The notes beneath the pieces are model-generated. The model was not told where the DNA came from. It did not search any database and saw nothing but the letters and a program-made list of their open reading frames with translations. This document shows positions 8,136 to 16,501 of a stretch of 34,041 nucleotides of DNA, piece by piece; the stretch's first letter is position 1, and every line of letters starts with the position of its first letter. The DNA comes from Gammaproteobacteria bacterium UBA2965 (GTDB lineage Bacteria > Pseudomonadota > Gammaproteobacteria > Pseudomonadales > Azotimanducaceae): the NCBI GenBank assembly GCA_002348385.1, contig DEBD01000042.1, positions 1 to 34,041 of the forward strand. Reading direction: 5' to 3'. A program made the translations under genes and the position numbers.

Positions 8136-8226
8136 CGCACTTTGAAGTCCGGCGGGCAATCTGCAGCTTCCTGATCAAAATACTGGATGAGGCGAATACG
8201 GGGCGGCGCTAATAGGCCCTGCTCAA

Positions 8227-9123
8227 TCAGCTGACGCGAACCTCCGGGGTGCTCACGCCGTCTTCGGTCGGCGCGGAAATGATCTCCCAGGCGTCCTCGC
8301 AACGCAGCAGTGCCTGGCCCAGCTTGTTGTTGATTGCGTGGCCCGACTTGTGGCCCACGAAGAATCCCAACACTGGGCGACCCAGCAGGTACAGATCTCC
8401 GATAGCGTCGAGAATCTTGTGAGTCACGAATTCGTTTTCGTAGCGCAGTCCTTCCGGATTGAGGATCTCATCGCCGTCGATGCCCACCGCGTTGTGCAAG
8501 CTCGATCCCAGACACCGATTGATGGCGTGGGCCTGGTCCAATTCTGCAACCAGACCAAAGGACCGCGCCCAACTGACGTGATCGACATAGGACGTCTGAG
8601 CAAAGTTCACGATGGCGCGTTTGGGGTAGCGGTTGTAAACGGGGTGGTCCGCTTCGAACGTATACGCCGCTCCAAACCCCTCAAAGGGATCAAGCCGGGC
8701 CCAGCCGTCGCCCTGGGTCACTCTGATAGAGCGCTTGATGCGAATGAACTCTCGTTCGGCGCTTTGCTCAACCAGGCCGGCCGATCGGATCAGATCTACG
8801 AACGGCGCCGAACTGCCATCCATGATGGGTATTTCTTCAGCATCGATTTCCACACGCAGATTGTCGACGCCCATCCCCCACAGCGCCGACATCAAGTGCT
8901 CCACCGTAGCCACTCGCACGCCGGCCTCGGCAATGCTGGTAGACAAGGTGGTGTCGCACACGTTTTGTGCCTTCGCCCGCACGGCCGCGTTACCACGGTC
9001 CGTGCGGACGAAGACAATGCCCGCATTCTCCCCGGCAGGGCGTAATGTCATACGGACTCTTTTTGCGCTGTGCACCCCTGTGCCGATGGCATGGACGTAA
9101 CGCTGGATGGTTCGCTGTCGCAA
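8227..9123 (-). CDS. lpxC: UDP-3-O-acyl-N-acetylglucosamine deacetylase
   Basis: The zinc enzyme of the committed step of lipid A synthesis. Conserved parts are TVEHLMSAL with the first zinc His, HKILDAIGDLYLLG with the second His and the zinc Asp, and GHKSGHAINN with the catalytic His near the C-terminus; MDGSSAPFV is also typical. The family N-terminus is Met-x-Lys/Arg-Gln-Arg-Thr. Here the residue in the Met place is coded by ATA (9124-9126), followed by TTG (9121-9123), which I take as the start (298 residues). The frame stays open up to ATG 9186, adding 21 residues that do not resemble the family. A promoter-like pair within that stretch (9155-9183) argues for the short form. The enzyme itself is certain, the start is not. 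Confidence 0.93.
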   Translation of the reverse strand: MRQRTIQRYVHAIGTGVHSAKRVRMTLRPAGENAGIVFVRTDRGNAAVRAKAQNVCDTTLSTSIAEAGVRVATVEHLMSALWGMGVDNLRVEIDAEEIPIMDGSSAPFVDLIRSAGLVEQSAEREFIRIKRSIRVTQGDGWARLDPFEGFGAAYTFEADHPVYNRYPKRAIVNFAQTSYVDHVSWARSFGLVAELDQAHAINRCLGSSLHNAVGIDGDEILNPEGLRYENEFVTHKILDAIGDLYLLGRPVLGFFVGHKSGHAINNKLGQALLRCEDAWEIISAPTEDGVSTPEVRVS

Positions 9124-9154
9124 TATCTGGGGTATGCCGATCAAACGCGGCGGT

Positions 9155-9183
9155 ACTATACCGCAGCAGTTAGCCAATATGAA
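9155..9183 (-). promoter_or_regulatory. Putative sigma-70 promoter of lpxC
   Basis: On the minus strand TTCATA (9178-9183) and TATAGT (9155-9160) are 17 bases apart, matching the consensus at four and five of six places. Transcription would start near 9148, about 25 bases before the TTG start of lpxC, and would exclude the ATG at 9186. No test of activity is possible here. Confidence 0.4.
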
Positions 9184-9306
9184 CATAAAATGGAGGTTTC
9201 AGGACCCAATATTTTTCCCAATTTCAGTGGCTTATCTCAACTTTCTGATCCAGGCTACAGAACGCCTTCAGTCTCTATCAATAATGTTGCCTTCCCGGCC
9301 CGTTCC

Positions 9307-10182
9307 TTACATGACCGGAAGATTCAGCCACCCGGATAGATCGCGTCCAACCAGCTGTTCCAATTTCAACAGATCGTCCCGGTAAAAGTCAGTCACTTCC
9401 TGGCGTTGCTCCTGCGTAAGCGACGGTGCTTTTTGCAGGTTCTCTTCGTACCGCTTGCGGGCCAACGTGAACAGAGATTTCGGCAGCACCGTTTTGGCAA
9501 TTGATCGCGCGCGACCCGCCGTGCTTCGTCTGAGCCACACGAGCGAGCTGTGCAACGCCTGGTTTTTGGGAATGCCACCCTTGTTATAGATCTGGGTGGT
9601 GTCGGGTATGAAGGCTGAATCCACACCGAGAAACTCGAATATCTCAGCGACGACGGTCTCGGGTTGAGCCGTCAAGTTATCAAACAGGACGACCTTGATC
9701 TGAGAGGCGTCGAACAAATCGTAATAGCGCTTCAGATTCGCGTACGGAAGGCTTGACTCAATGGCCCACGCGCCGGATTTCGAGTCTTCTCGGAACATCT
9801 CGATGAATTCGCGCTCCTGCTCCCTGGCCCGGACGCTCATGACGTATTCGGAATAGATCCTGTCAACAGGGTTTCTGATACTCGCAATCAATTTGACGTC
9901 TGGCAGGAGTTGTCGAATCCGCTGGGCTGCATTCAAACTATGAATGTACTGAGGCGATGCTTCTCCAATGGCCGTTTCGTCCGTTACACCGTCGAACAGG
10001 TCTGCGTATTCCTCCAACGTGGTTATGCGGCCATGTCTGCCGACATGGCCCTTCTCATGAGAGAAAAAACGTGTCTCTTTCACGGGAGACATAAAGATCT
10101 GTGGATGCGCCGCACAGTACTCGTACAAGGACGAAGTTCCTGCTTTGATCTCTCCGACAATCAGAAAATTCGGTAAGGTCAT
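9307..10182 (-). CDS. Sulfotransferase domain protein (first of two)
   Basis: 291 residues from ATG 10182; a TTG at 10203 would add seven. The 5'-phosphosulfate-binding loop is EIKAGTSSLY (11-20) directly after the first beta strand (NFLIVG), and the 3'-phosphate-binding segment is SIRNPVDRIYSEYV. This is the PAPS-dependent sulfotransferase fold (heparan-sulfate/NodH-like group), which puts sulfate on a sugar, lipid or small molecule. The acceptor cannot be told. It shares no close similarity with the next gene beyond the fold. Neither sulfate activation genes nor glycan synthesis genes are near. Its G+C is lower than that of the core genes, so it may belong to an acquired block. Confidence 0.83.
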   Translation of the reverse strand: MTLPNFLIVGEIKAGTSSLYEYCAAHPQIFMSPVKETRFFSHEKGHVGRHGRITTLEEYADLFDGVTDETAIGEASPQYIHSLNAAQRIRQLLPDVKLIASIRNPVDRIYSEYVMSVRAREQEREFIEMFREDSKSGAWAIESSLPYANLKRYYDLFDASQIKVVLFDNLTAQPETVVAEIFEFLGVDSAFIPDTTQIYNKGGIPKNQALHSSLVWLRRSTAGRARSIAKTVLPKSLFTLARKRYEENLQKAPSLTQEQRQEVTDFYRDDLLKLEQLVGRDLSGWLNLPVM

Positions 10183-10456
10183 AGCACTTTTTCGAAAACT
10201 CAATCACTCACAACGCGGCAGCTACCAAGTCTAAAGGTAGAATTCCCCAGGCGCACTGGCTTGCCTACGATTACGCGAAGTCCATCACGGCTTCGCCCGA
10301 GAAGCCGCAAAGCCGACCAATTGCCGCCCTCCCTTCGGCGCTGTTTGCCTCCTAGATCGTCTACTTTTTCCATTGTATCGGGGACGCTAAACTACCGCCG
10401 GATATCGCCACGACTTTGACATTGGGGTTTAGCGATCCGTATCCCCTTCGAGCAGA
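10183..10456. other. Intergenic region between the sulfotransferase genes
   Basis: No gene seen. It has a 7-bp hairpin (CGGCTTC/GAAGCCG, 10288-10307, loop of six) and an 8-bp inverted repeat (CGCTAAAC/GTTTAGCG, 10385-10392 and 10427-10434). Neither is followed by a T-run on either strand, so I do not call a terminator. Confidence 0.4.
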
Positions 10457-11386
10457 TCACCAATCCTCATCGGCATAAAACAGCTCAGACACCTCGGCGA
10501 CACCATCTCTAATGGTCCTGATCTCCGCAGCATTCAAACTTGATTTCCAATTGAAGATATTCGCTACGCTGTCGCGCTTGATGACGTGCACTGTACCTTC
10601 CGGCGCATTCGCAGGATTGTTGCCATGACTGGATTCGATAACCTGCTCTCGAACGTAGTCGGAGAATTCGATATCTAGCCTCTCAAAAATTTCCCTAAAC
10701 CCGGCGACAGGCTCTCGAGATAGATCTTCGTGGCGAACGAATTGCCAATCGGGGTTGTTTCGACGATATTTGTGTATGACGTGGTGGATCAGTTTCCACA
10801 TCAATGCGGCCTGCTCAACGACGTCGCGTTCCTTGGATGCAAAATCGTTGATGGCGGTTTCAAACGGGTGCAAATGATCTTCCATTAATGAACGCTGTTT
10901 GACCAGGTCCGGGAAGGGGAAACGCCAATCAAGGCGCTTCAAGCTGCTGGCGAACGCCGCAGGATGCCGGATCATCGTAACAACCTGCATCCCAAAAGAC
11001 GAAGCGAGCCATTCCGCCGAGAAGAGTGCAATAGGGTCCTTGATTAGAGGTCTTGCACCTCGATAGCGGATTTTAGATAGCGACGCGTATTCATTGCGAA
11101 CTCGCCTGATCTGACGCCAAGACCGCGCCAACCGCAAAGCTGGCCAAAGGTTGTAGCGCAATTCCATCGTCCGACTCAGAGCTTCGTAGAACTGCTCGCC
11201 ATTCTCCGTAGAGACATACATATACCAGCAGGGGAACCGGGCCGCGCTGACTCCCGCGCTAGGAGGATAGTCTACGTTGAATGGCTCGTGAATGTAGTAA
11301 ACAGACGGTAACGAAGAAAGAATGCTACCGACCCAAGTGGTACCAGACCGGTGAGAGCCTGTAATGAGGATAGGTCTATGCGACAT
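10457..11386 (-). CDS. Sulfotransferase family protein (second of two)
   Basis: 309 residues. The N-terminus PILITGSHRSGTTWVGSIL (5-23) is the PAPS-binding P-loop-like motif of the sulfotransferase superfamily, and TMIRHPAAFASSLKRLDW matches the second co-substrate motif. The middle is rich in aromatic and basic residues. Length and motifs fit a full-length enzyme of the Sulfotransfer family, different from the neighbouring gene at 9307. The start ATG 11386 puts the P-loop right at the N-terminus, as usual. The acceptor is unknown. The 150-base gap to dusA would hold divergent promoters; I see none that is convincing. Confidence 0.8.
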   Translation of the reverse strand: MSHRPILITGSHRSGTTWVGSILSSLPSVYYIHEPFNVDYPPSAGVSAARFPCWYMYVSTENGEQFYEALSRTMELRYNLWPALRLARSWRQIRRVRNEYASLSKIRYRGARPLIKDPIALFSAEWLASSFGMQVVTMIRHPAAFASSLKRLDWRFPFPDLVKQRSLMEDHLHPFETAINDFASKERDVVEQAALMWKLIHHVIHKYRRNNPDWQFVRHEDLSREPVAGFREIFERLDIEFSDYVREQVIESSHGNNPANAPEGTVHVIKRDSVANIFNWKSSLNAAEIRTIRDGVAEVSELFYADEDW

Positions 11387-11535
11387 TTACCGTACCAAAC
11401 TCACAACACAGCGGGAAACTGCATTAAGATAGGATCCCGTGGACCATTCATCTCCTCTATTGATGTTATCACGGCGAAAAGTTGCAAAGCTGACGACAGC
11501 GCACAAAACACAGCTCACAAATTTTTTAACCTAGT

Positions 11536-12513
11536 ATGAGCACCTTGGGTGGCCGAAAACTCTGTGTCGCACCCATGATGGCGTGGACCGACCGCCATTG
11601 CCGTTACCTGCTGAGGCTGGCCAGCCCCAACGCGTTCCTTTTCACCGAGATGATTGCCGCATCGGCGGTGCTGCATGCCAAACCCGACCGCCTGCTGTCG
11701 TATCACCCCGCCGAACACCCATTAGCGCTGCAACTCGGTGGCAGTGACCCAGAGCAGCTTGCGGCGGCCGCGCGACTGGCCACGCAGCACGGCTTCGACG
11801 AAATTAATCTCAACGTGGGGTGCCCGTCGCCGCGCGTCAAAAAAGCGCGCTTCGGTGCGTGCCTCATGCTTGAACCCGAATTGGTAGCGCGCGCCGTGGA
11901 GGCCATGCGCCAAGCCACGCACCTGCCGGTAAGCGTCAAGTGTCGCCTCGGCGTGGATGACGCCGACACCGACGAACTGCTGCACGCCTTTGCGGCTCGC
12001 CTCATAGACGCTGGATGTGATGCGCTCTACCTGCACGCGCGAAAAGCGCTACTGAATGGATTAACGCCTGCCCAGAATCGGGATATTCCACCCCTCCAGC
12101 CGCAACGGGTCTATGCGCTGAAGGCGGCGTTCCCGACACTGCCCGTGATCTTCAACGGCGGCATACGCGACGCTCAGAGCGCCGGGGAACACCTGCAACA
12201 CACCGACGGCATCATGGTGGGGCGCGCCGCCTATCAATCGCCCCAATTCGTAGCCGAGCTGGACGCGCTGCTGTTCGGCACGATGCCGGTGGCGGAGATT
12301 GAGGTCGCTCGGCAGTACCTGCGCTACATGCGCGAAGAGCTCGAAGGGGGGGCGCGATTGCACGACATGACGCGCCACATGCTCGGCCTGTTCAAGGGCG
12401 GCCGGGGGGCGCGCCGATACCGTCAGCTGCTGAGCGACGCGCAACGCACCCGTAAGAACGACATCACGCTGGTGCACGACGCCCTTGCGGTTGTCCTGCC
12501 GCAAGCTGCCTAA
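11536..12513 (+). CDS. dusA: tRNA-dihydrouridine(20/20a) synthase DusA
   Basis: 325 residues. An FMN-dependent enzyme that reduces uridine at positions 20 and 20a of the tRNA D-loop. Diagnostic pieces are VAPMMAWTDRHCR near the N-terminus, LQLGGSDP, INLNVGCPSPRV with FGACLM (catalytic Cys), VKCRLGVDD, LHARKALLNGL with PAQNRDIPPL, FNGGI and DGIMVGRAAYQ. This set is specific to DusA rather than DusB or DusC. There is no ribosome site before ATG 11536, only an A/T-rich stretch. The TerB-like gene starts nine bases after the stop and is probably co-transcribed. Confidence 0.95.
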   Translation: MSTLGGRKLCVAPMMAWTDRHCRYLLRLASPNAFLFTEMIAASAVLHAKPDRLLSYHPAEHPLALQLGGSDPEQLAAAARLATQHGFDEINLNVGCPSPRVKKARFGACLMLEPELVARAVEAMRQATHLPVSVKCRLGVDDADTDELLHAFAARLIDAGCDALYLHARKALLNGLTPAQNRDIPPLQPQRVYALKAAFPTLPVIFNGGIRDAQSAGEHLQHTDGIMVGRAAYQSPQFVAELDALLFGTMPVAEIEVARQYLRYMREELEGGARLHDMTRHMLGLFKGGRGARRYRQLLSDAQRTRKNDITLVHDALAVVLPQAA

Positions 12514-12522
12514 GGAAAACCA

Positions 12523-12966
12523 ATGCTGTCTCAACTGCTGGCCCGCCTCAGGGAGCCTATCGCCACTAACGACGAAGAAACCAAGGAACTGCTGCCGTTA
12601 GCGGCCGCCGTATTGTACCTGGAGGTTGCCTGGGCGGATCATGACATCGCGGACGCCGAAATAGACAAAATACGCAGCCGGCTCGCACACCAATTCAAGC
12701 TGCCGGCGGATCAGATCGAAGAAATCATCGACGAGTCACGCACCCAGCACGACGCCAGCGTGGGGATTTATCGCTTCACCCGCACCCTCAACGACGGCTG
12801 GGACGAGCCAACCAAGTTCGAGCTGCTGGTGAGTCTTTGGGAGCTAGCCCTGATTGACGACGATCTGGACGCATTCGAAGAACACACTATTCGGAAGATC
12901 GCCGAACTGCTCTATCTCAGTCACGACCGCTTCATCGAAGCGAAGATCAAAGCGAGGCGCGCTTAG
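12523..12966 (+). CDS. TerB-like (tellurite resistance B family) protein
   Basis: 147 residues, all helical by composition, with AAGGA upstream of ATG 12523. The pattern LAAAVLYLEVAWADHDIADAEIDKI and the later LWELALIDDDLDAFEE are the two acidic, probably metal-binding repeats of the TerB fold (here quoted only as landmarks at residues 26-50 and 107-122). Many stand-alone TerB proteins have no link to tellurite and their role is unknown. Its last 20 bases overlap the end of the convergent STAS gene, so the two transcripts would be complementary at their 3' ends. Confidence 0.78.
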   Translation: MLSQLLARLREPIATNDEETKELLPLAAAVLYLEVAWADHDIADAEIDKIRSRLAHQFKLPADQIEEIIDESRTQHDASVGIYRFTRTLNDGWDEPTKFELLVSLWELALIDDDLDAFEEHTIRKIAELLYLSHDRFIEAKIKARRA

Positions 12967-13462
12967 GCCCCTCGATACTGAGTGCTTCGGCTTCCAGGGT
13001 GGCCACCAGATCCTGAAACGCTTCGCGATTGGTCTCGTTCATGCACATCAGCGTCCGGTGGGCGTCGATGACGCGCTGGCGCATTGCTTCCGGGTCGGCT
13101 TCCACCGGCGGCAGCTCGGCAAGCTGCGCGGATTGATTCAGTTGCGAATCCACGATGTGGAAAACATCCTCGAAATCCATGGACTCCAGGATGCGTGTCA
13201 CGTCCGGATTGGTTGACACCAGAGTTGGCCGGTAACCCACCAGCTTGTCGGCCTGAATCGACAACTTGGCCAGGAGTCCCAGAGAGGTGCTGTCGATGCT
13301 CTCGGTGGGTGACAAATCCACGAGCACCGATTTGAACATCGGGTCTCCAAACATCTTCTCGAGATAGTCCTCAACGGCGGTATACAGAGTCAGGCGCACA
13401 TCGCCCTCGAACAGCATCACGTAGACGCCATCGTGGGAACCCACCAAAATCCTCCCCGGCAT
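12947..13462 (-). CDS. STAS-domain anti-anti-sigma-type protein (HsbA-like)
   Basis: 171 residues. Residues 1-110 form a STAS domain; IDSTSLGLLAKL (56-67) places Ser58 where SpoIIAA and related antagonists are phosphorylated by a switch kinase. The C-terminal 60 residues are an extra acidic, helical part, as in the Pseudomonas protein HsbA (about 160 residues). It starts two bases after the stop of the PP2C phosphatase gene, so the two form an operon in which the phosphatase would reset Ser58. Known relatives steer an anti-sigma factor or a diguanylate cyclase; no kinase, anti-sigma or cyclase gene is in the window. HsbA identity is an inference from size, partner and motif. Confidence 0.8.
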   Translation of the reverse strand: MPGRILVGSHDGVYVMLFEGDVRLTLYTAVEDYLEKMFGDPMFKSVLVDLSPTESIDSTSLGLLAKLSIQADKLVGYRPTLVSTNPDVTRILESMDFEDVFHIVDSQLNQSAQLAELPPVEADPEAMRQRVIDAHRTLMCMNETNREAFQDLVATLEAEALSIEGPKRASL

Positions 13463-13464
13463 GG

Positions 13465-14571
13465 CTAACTCTCCAGTCTCAAGATGAGACAGGTCATATC
13501 ATCAGGCACATCGACCTCGGCGTCGAGTCCAAGCGCATTCCACACGCCATCAATACTGCCCGCAGCACGGGCCGCCTCCAGCAGACGCGTCTCCTTCTGT
13601 GCCAGGCTCTCGTCCGGGTAAGCCTCGAGCACACCATCCGAGAAAATCACCAGTGACTCGCCGAAACCAAGGTCGAGCACCTCGGGCTCGTAATCCACCG
13701 CGTCGAACAGACCCAGCGGTTTGCCTTTCTGCTCCACGAACTGGGCGCCCGACCCGCGCACGCGGATCACGGGTGGAAAATGCCCCGCATTCACCACCGC
13801 GGCACGGTCTGCCTGCACGTCCACCACAGCCAGGATCATCGCCACATGCTTGTCGATATTCTGTTCAAGCAGTTCACGATTGATCCATTCCAGGATCTCA
13901 CCCGGCCGGCTGAGCATGGTGGGACGATACTCGCGACGTAACCGACGCGAGAAATTCTTCAGCAGTACCGTGACGAATGCCGACGAAGCACCGTGTCCCG
14001 ACACATCTGCCACGTAGACGACAAAATGCCGGTCGGTGATACGGAAATAGTCGACGAAATCACCACTGAGCATGAGCGAGGGAACGATGCGGTGCTGGAT
14101 GCGATAGCGGTCAATGGCCATGGGATTCGGCGGCAGCATCCCCATCTGGATGTAGCGACCGGCACGCTGATCACGCTGCAGATCGGCGACGTACTGGCTC
14201 AAACGGCGCTCCGCCTGGGTGGCCGCCGACGCGTAACGCTCGAAGGTGTCGTTAACCCGCTGCCGCACCAGTTCGTCGGTCATGGGCAGGGTCCACACGT
14301 CAGCCAGACCCGATCGTAATGCCTGGGTCAGTAGCTGAGCATCGGGTGCTTCCGGCCGTGCCAGCACGATGGGAATACGGCGGTGGGCACCCGCCAGCTG
14401 CTCCGCCCAATCGTAGCTGCAACACACCACCATCTGCGGTTCGGCATGGGCGCAGATGCTTTGCGCCAGCTTCAGATCTGCCGCGGAGATAGCTTCGAAT
14501 CCCAGGTGCTCGAGCTGCTCACAAAGCGAGGCCGCGGCCTTCTCATTCGCGTCTGCGACGACGAGGCTCAT
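13465..14571 (-). CDS. PP2C (SpoIIE-type) serine phosphatase with degenerate receiver domain
   Basis: 368 residues. Residues 1-115 have the size and strand pattern of a response-regulator receiver, but the key places are lost: the acidic pair is Ala-Asp (6-7), the phospho-acceptor place is Cys51, and the conserved Lys is Leu95. A helical linker (110-145) leads to a PP2C domain with the metal Asp in LSGDFVDYF (Asp171), VADVSGHGASSAF (Asp189), IFSDGVLEA and PDDMTCLIL. It should dephosphorylate the STAS protein encoded two bases downstream, as HsbR does for HsbA and RsbU for RsbV. Because the receiver cannot be phosphorylated in the normal way, control may come from binding of another protein or ligand. 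Confidence 0.87.
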   Translation of the reverse strand: MSLVVADANEKAAASLCEQLEHLGFEAISAADLKLAQSICAHAEPQMVVCCSYDWAEQLAGAHRRIPIVLARPEAPDAQLLTQALRSGLADVWTLPMTDELVRQRVNDTFERYASAATQAERRLSQYVADLQRDQRAGRYIQMGMLPPNPMAIDRYRIQHRIVPSLMLSGDFVDYFRITDRHFVVYVADVSGHGASSAFVTVLLKNFSRRLRREYRPTMLSRPGEILEWINRELLEQNIDKHVAMILAVVDVQADRAAVVNAGHFPPVIRVRGSGAQFVEQKGKPLGLFDAVDYEPEVLDLGFGESLVIFSDGVLEAYPDESLAQKETRLLEAARAAGSIDGVWNALGLDAEVDVPDDMTCLILRLES

Positions 14572-14797
14572 CTAGCAACACTACTGCTACATCGATGGGA
14601 CGCGGACCCTACTCCTATCACTGAGCGAATGCAACGCGAAGCCACGCAAATAACAAGTTACTCACAGGTCGAGCAGCCAGACACGAAAAACGCCCAGGCT
14701 AGATACATTCGGAATCCGAGCCCTAGCTAAGGTGCGCCCTGCACGTCGGCAGGCATTCGCAGCGGCCCCAAAGCGCCGTTGGCTGTAGCGGCAAGTC

Positions 14798-15604
14798 TCA
14801 CGAAATGTCTTCTTGTTGCGGATTGCCGACCATGAGCGCATAGCCCACAAAGCAGCCCAGGCCGAAGAATTTCTGCATCAGCGGCCCGAGCTCTCCGCCC
14901 AAATCCACGATCTCGTCGAAAACTGCTGCGATGCTGGCGCCACGCATCATGCCAGCCAGGAATGTGTATTCCGGCGCCGTGAGTCGGTGCATCTGCAATC
15001 GATAATCCTGGCGCAGGATCAGCATATCCGCGCCTCGTTGAGATAGCGCCAGCTCGCCGATGTCCTGGTCTGAGCGGCAGGCGTCGACGATCTCGTCCAA
15101 TGGGTGCGCAGAGCGAATAAGCGCAATACTGGAGCCGGTGCGTAGCGACAGATTTGCCAGCGCGTCGGGATCGAGAGTGGCGATTTCTGAGATGTCGAGC
15201 ACGGCTTCGTCGGGGGCGTAGAAGCCTTCCTGCCAAGCCCACTCCAGGCATGCCACATCTGCCAGATAGTCGACCTCTGCCGCCGGCGGATAGCTACCGA
15301 TGAACTCGGGAAAGCTCGATCCATAGAGATTCAGATTAAGTTCGGTGGGCGGGTGCTCTACCACATAGTGATCCACCGCCGCCCGCATGAACTCTTCTCC
15401 AACCAAACTCTCGACCATGGGAAAGGCGCCAACCACGGCCTTTGCGCAACCCACCAGAACGTTGTTGCGGTATACGTCGAGCCGGTTCTCCAAGGCCACC
15501 CCGCCTTCAGCCATGACACCCCTCAGCGCGTCCACCTCGGCCTCAGCAATTTCAGCGCCCCGGATCGCCTGGCTGAAGCGAGTTTGTAGCTCAGTCAGCC
15601 GCAC
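14798..15604 (-). CDS. bufC: DUF2063 partner protein of DUF692 oxidase (HvfC/BufC)
   Basis: 268 residues from GTG 15604, which starts at the usual family N-terminus (RLTELQTRFSQAI); GTG 15619 or TTG 15622 are alternatives. The first 100 residues are the DUF2063 region, with RLDVYRNNVLVG and FPMVESLVGEEFM as the common landmarks. The rest is a second domain that helps recruit the precursor peptide to the oxidase in related systems. It overlaps the end of the DUF692 gene by 14 bases, so the two are translationally coupled. It has no DNA-binding role despite an old database name. Third gene of a precursor-oxidase-partner operon. The DoxX-type gene often found after bufC is absent; 226 bases without a gene follow. 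Confidence 0.9.
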   Translation of the reverse strand: MRLTELQTRFSQAIRGAEIAEAEVDALRGVMAEGGVALENRLDVYRNNVLVGCAKAVVGAFPMVESLVGEEFMRAAVDHYVVEHPPTELNLNLYGSSFPEFIGSYPPAAEVDYLADVACLEWAWQEGFYAPDEAVLDISEIATLDPDALANLSLRTGSSIALIRSAHPLDEIVDACRSDQDIGELALSQRGADMLILRQDYRLQMHRLTAPEYTFLAGMMRGASIAAVFDEIVDLGGELGPLMQKFFGLGCFVGYALMVGNPQQEDIS

Positions 15605-16478
15605 CCGCAGATACCCCACCAACGAGACTGCGCTCGACTATTTCCTGGGCCTTGTCCGACTCGGCCACCAGAACGCCTAGATCAGGAATGTCCGAATCCC
15701 ATTCGACCAGCGAAGGCACCTCACCAAAGCGCTCGCACGCAAACTCGTACAGCGCCCACACCTCAGGTCCAACGTGGCGATTGTGCGTATCGATCAGCAG
15801 CGTTGCATCATCGAACGAGCGCTCGGTGTGACCGGCTAGGTGAATCTCGCCCACCAAGTCCGGTCGTATGCGCGCCACATATTCGAATGGATCAAATGAA
15901 TGGTTGTAGGACTGCACGAACACGTTATTGACGTCTAGCAGAATCCCGCAGCCAGAGGCGCACGCCACCTCGTTCATGAATTCCGACTCCACCATCTCGT
16001 CGATCGCGTAAGAGACGTAGGTGGATGGATTCTCTACCAGAATTTGGCGCTGCAGCACGTTCTGCACACGATCCAAATTCGCGATCAGTCGCTCCAGCGT
16101 CTCCCCCGTGTAGGGGAGAGGCAACAGATCGGGAAAGTGAGCATTACCGGATGCGCTCCAAGACACGTGGTCGGAAACGAGAAACGGATCGAACAGGTCG
16201 ACCAGTTCCTTCAGCTGGCCAAGATGAGCAGCGTCCACTGCCTCGGTGGATCCCAGAGAAAGTCCAACAGCGTGGAGACTCAAAGGATAGTGTTCGCGCG
16301 CCTGGTGCAGGTGTCGACGCGGCAGGCCACCGCCAAAATAGTTCTCTGGGTGAACCTCCAACCAACCTACGCCTGGCCGCTGCTCAACCACGTCCTCGTA
16401 GTGGGCGGCCCGCAGGCCAATGCCCGCAGACCGCAACGGCCTGCCAGCGATTGGCCGTGAACGGGAATCAGATCCCAT
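15591..16478 (-). CDS. bufB: DUF692 multinuclear non-haem iron oxidase (HvfB/BufB)
   Basis: 295 residues, a complete TIM-barrel MNIO enzyme of the MbnB group. Likely iron ligands are present in the expected order: His69 (LHAVG), His104 (SDHVSW), Glu149 (VENPS), Asp182 with Asn184 and Asn185 (LDVNN), His213 and His217 (EIHLAGH), Asp230 and His232 (IDTHN), and Glu259 (VEWD). These enzymes use oxygen to change cysteines of a precursor peptide into heterocycles; for bufferins the products are thiooxazoles that bind copper. The precursor gene lies 23 bases upstream. Function as a peptide-modifying oxidase is well supported; the exact product is inferred. Confidence 0.93.
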   Translation of the reverse strand: MGSDSRSRPIAGRPLRSAGIGLRAAHYEDVVEQRPGVGWLEVHPENYFGGGLPRRHLHQAREHYPLSLHAVGLSLGSTEAVDAAHLGQLKELVDLFDPFLVSDHVSWSASGNAHFPDLLPLPYTGETLERLIANLDRVQNVLQRQILVENPSTYVSYAIDEMVESEFMNEVACASGCGILLDVNNVFVQSYNHSFDPFEYVARIRPDLVGEIHLAGHTERSFDDATLLIDTHNRHVGPEVWALYEFACERFGEVPSLVEWDSDIPDLGVLVAESDKAQEIVERSLVGGVSAGAAD

Positions 16479-16501
16479 TGTTGGAAGTCAGCGAACCAAT
16501 G

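Larger units (their letters stand above)
7750..8226. other. Interval without an intact gene (gltX-lpxC)
   Basis: About 480 bases that hold the two fragments listed separately plus short, mutually conflicting frames on both strands. The first part (7750-7794) would carry the gltX promoter. The interval looks like the decayed site of one or more former genes. Gammaproteobacteria often have dciA or secA next to lpxC; neither is here. Confidence 0.5.
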
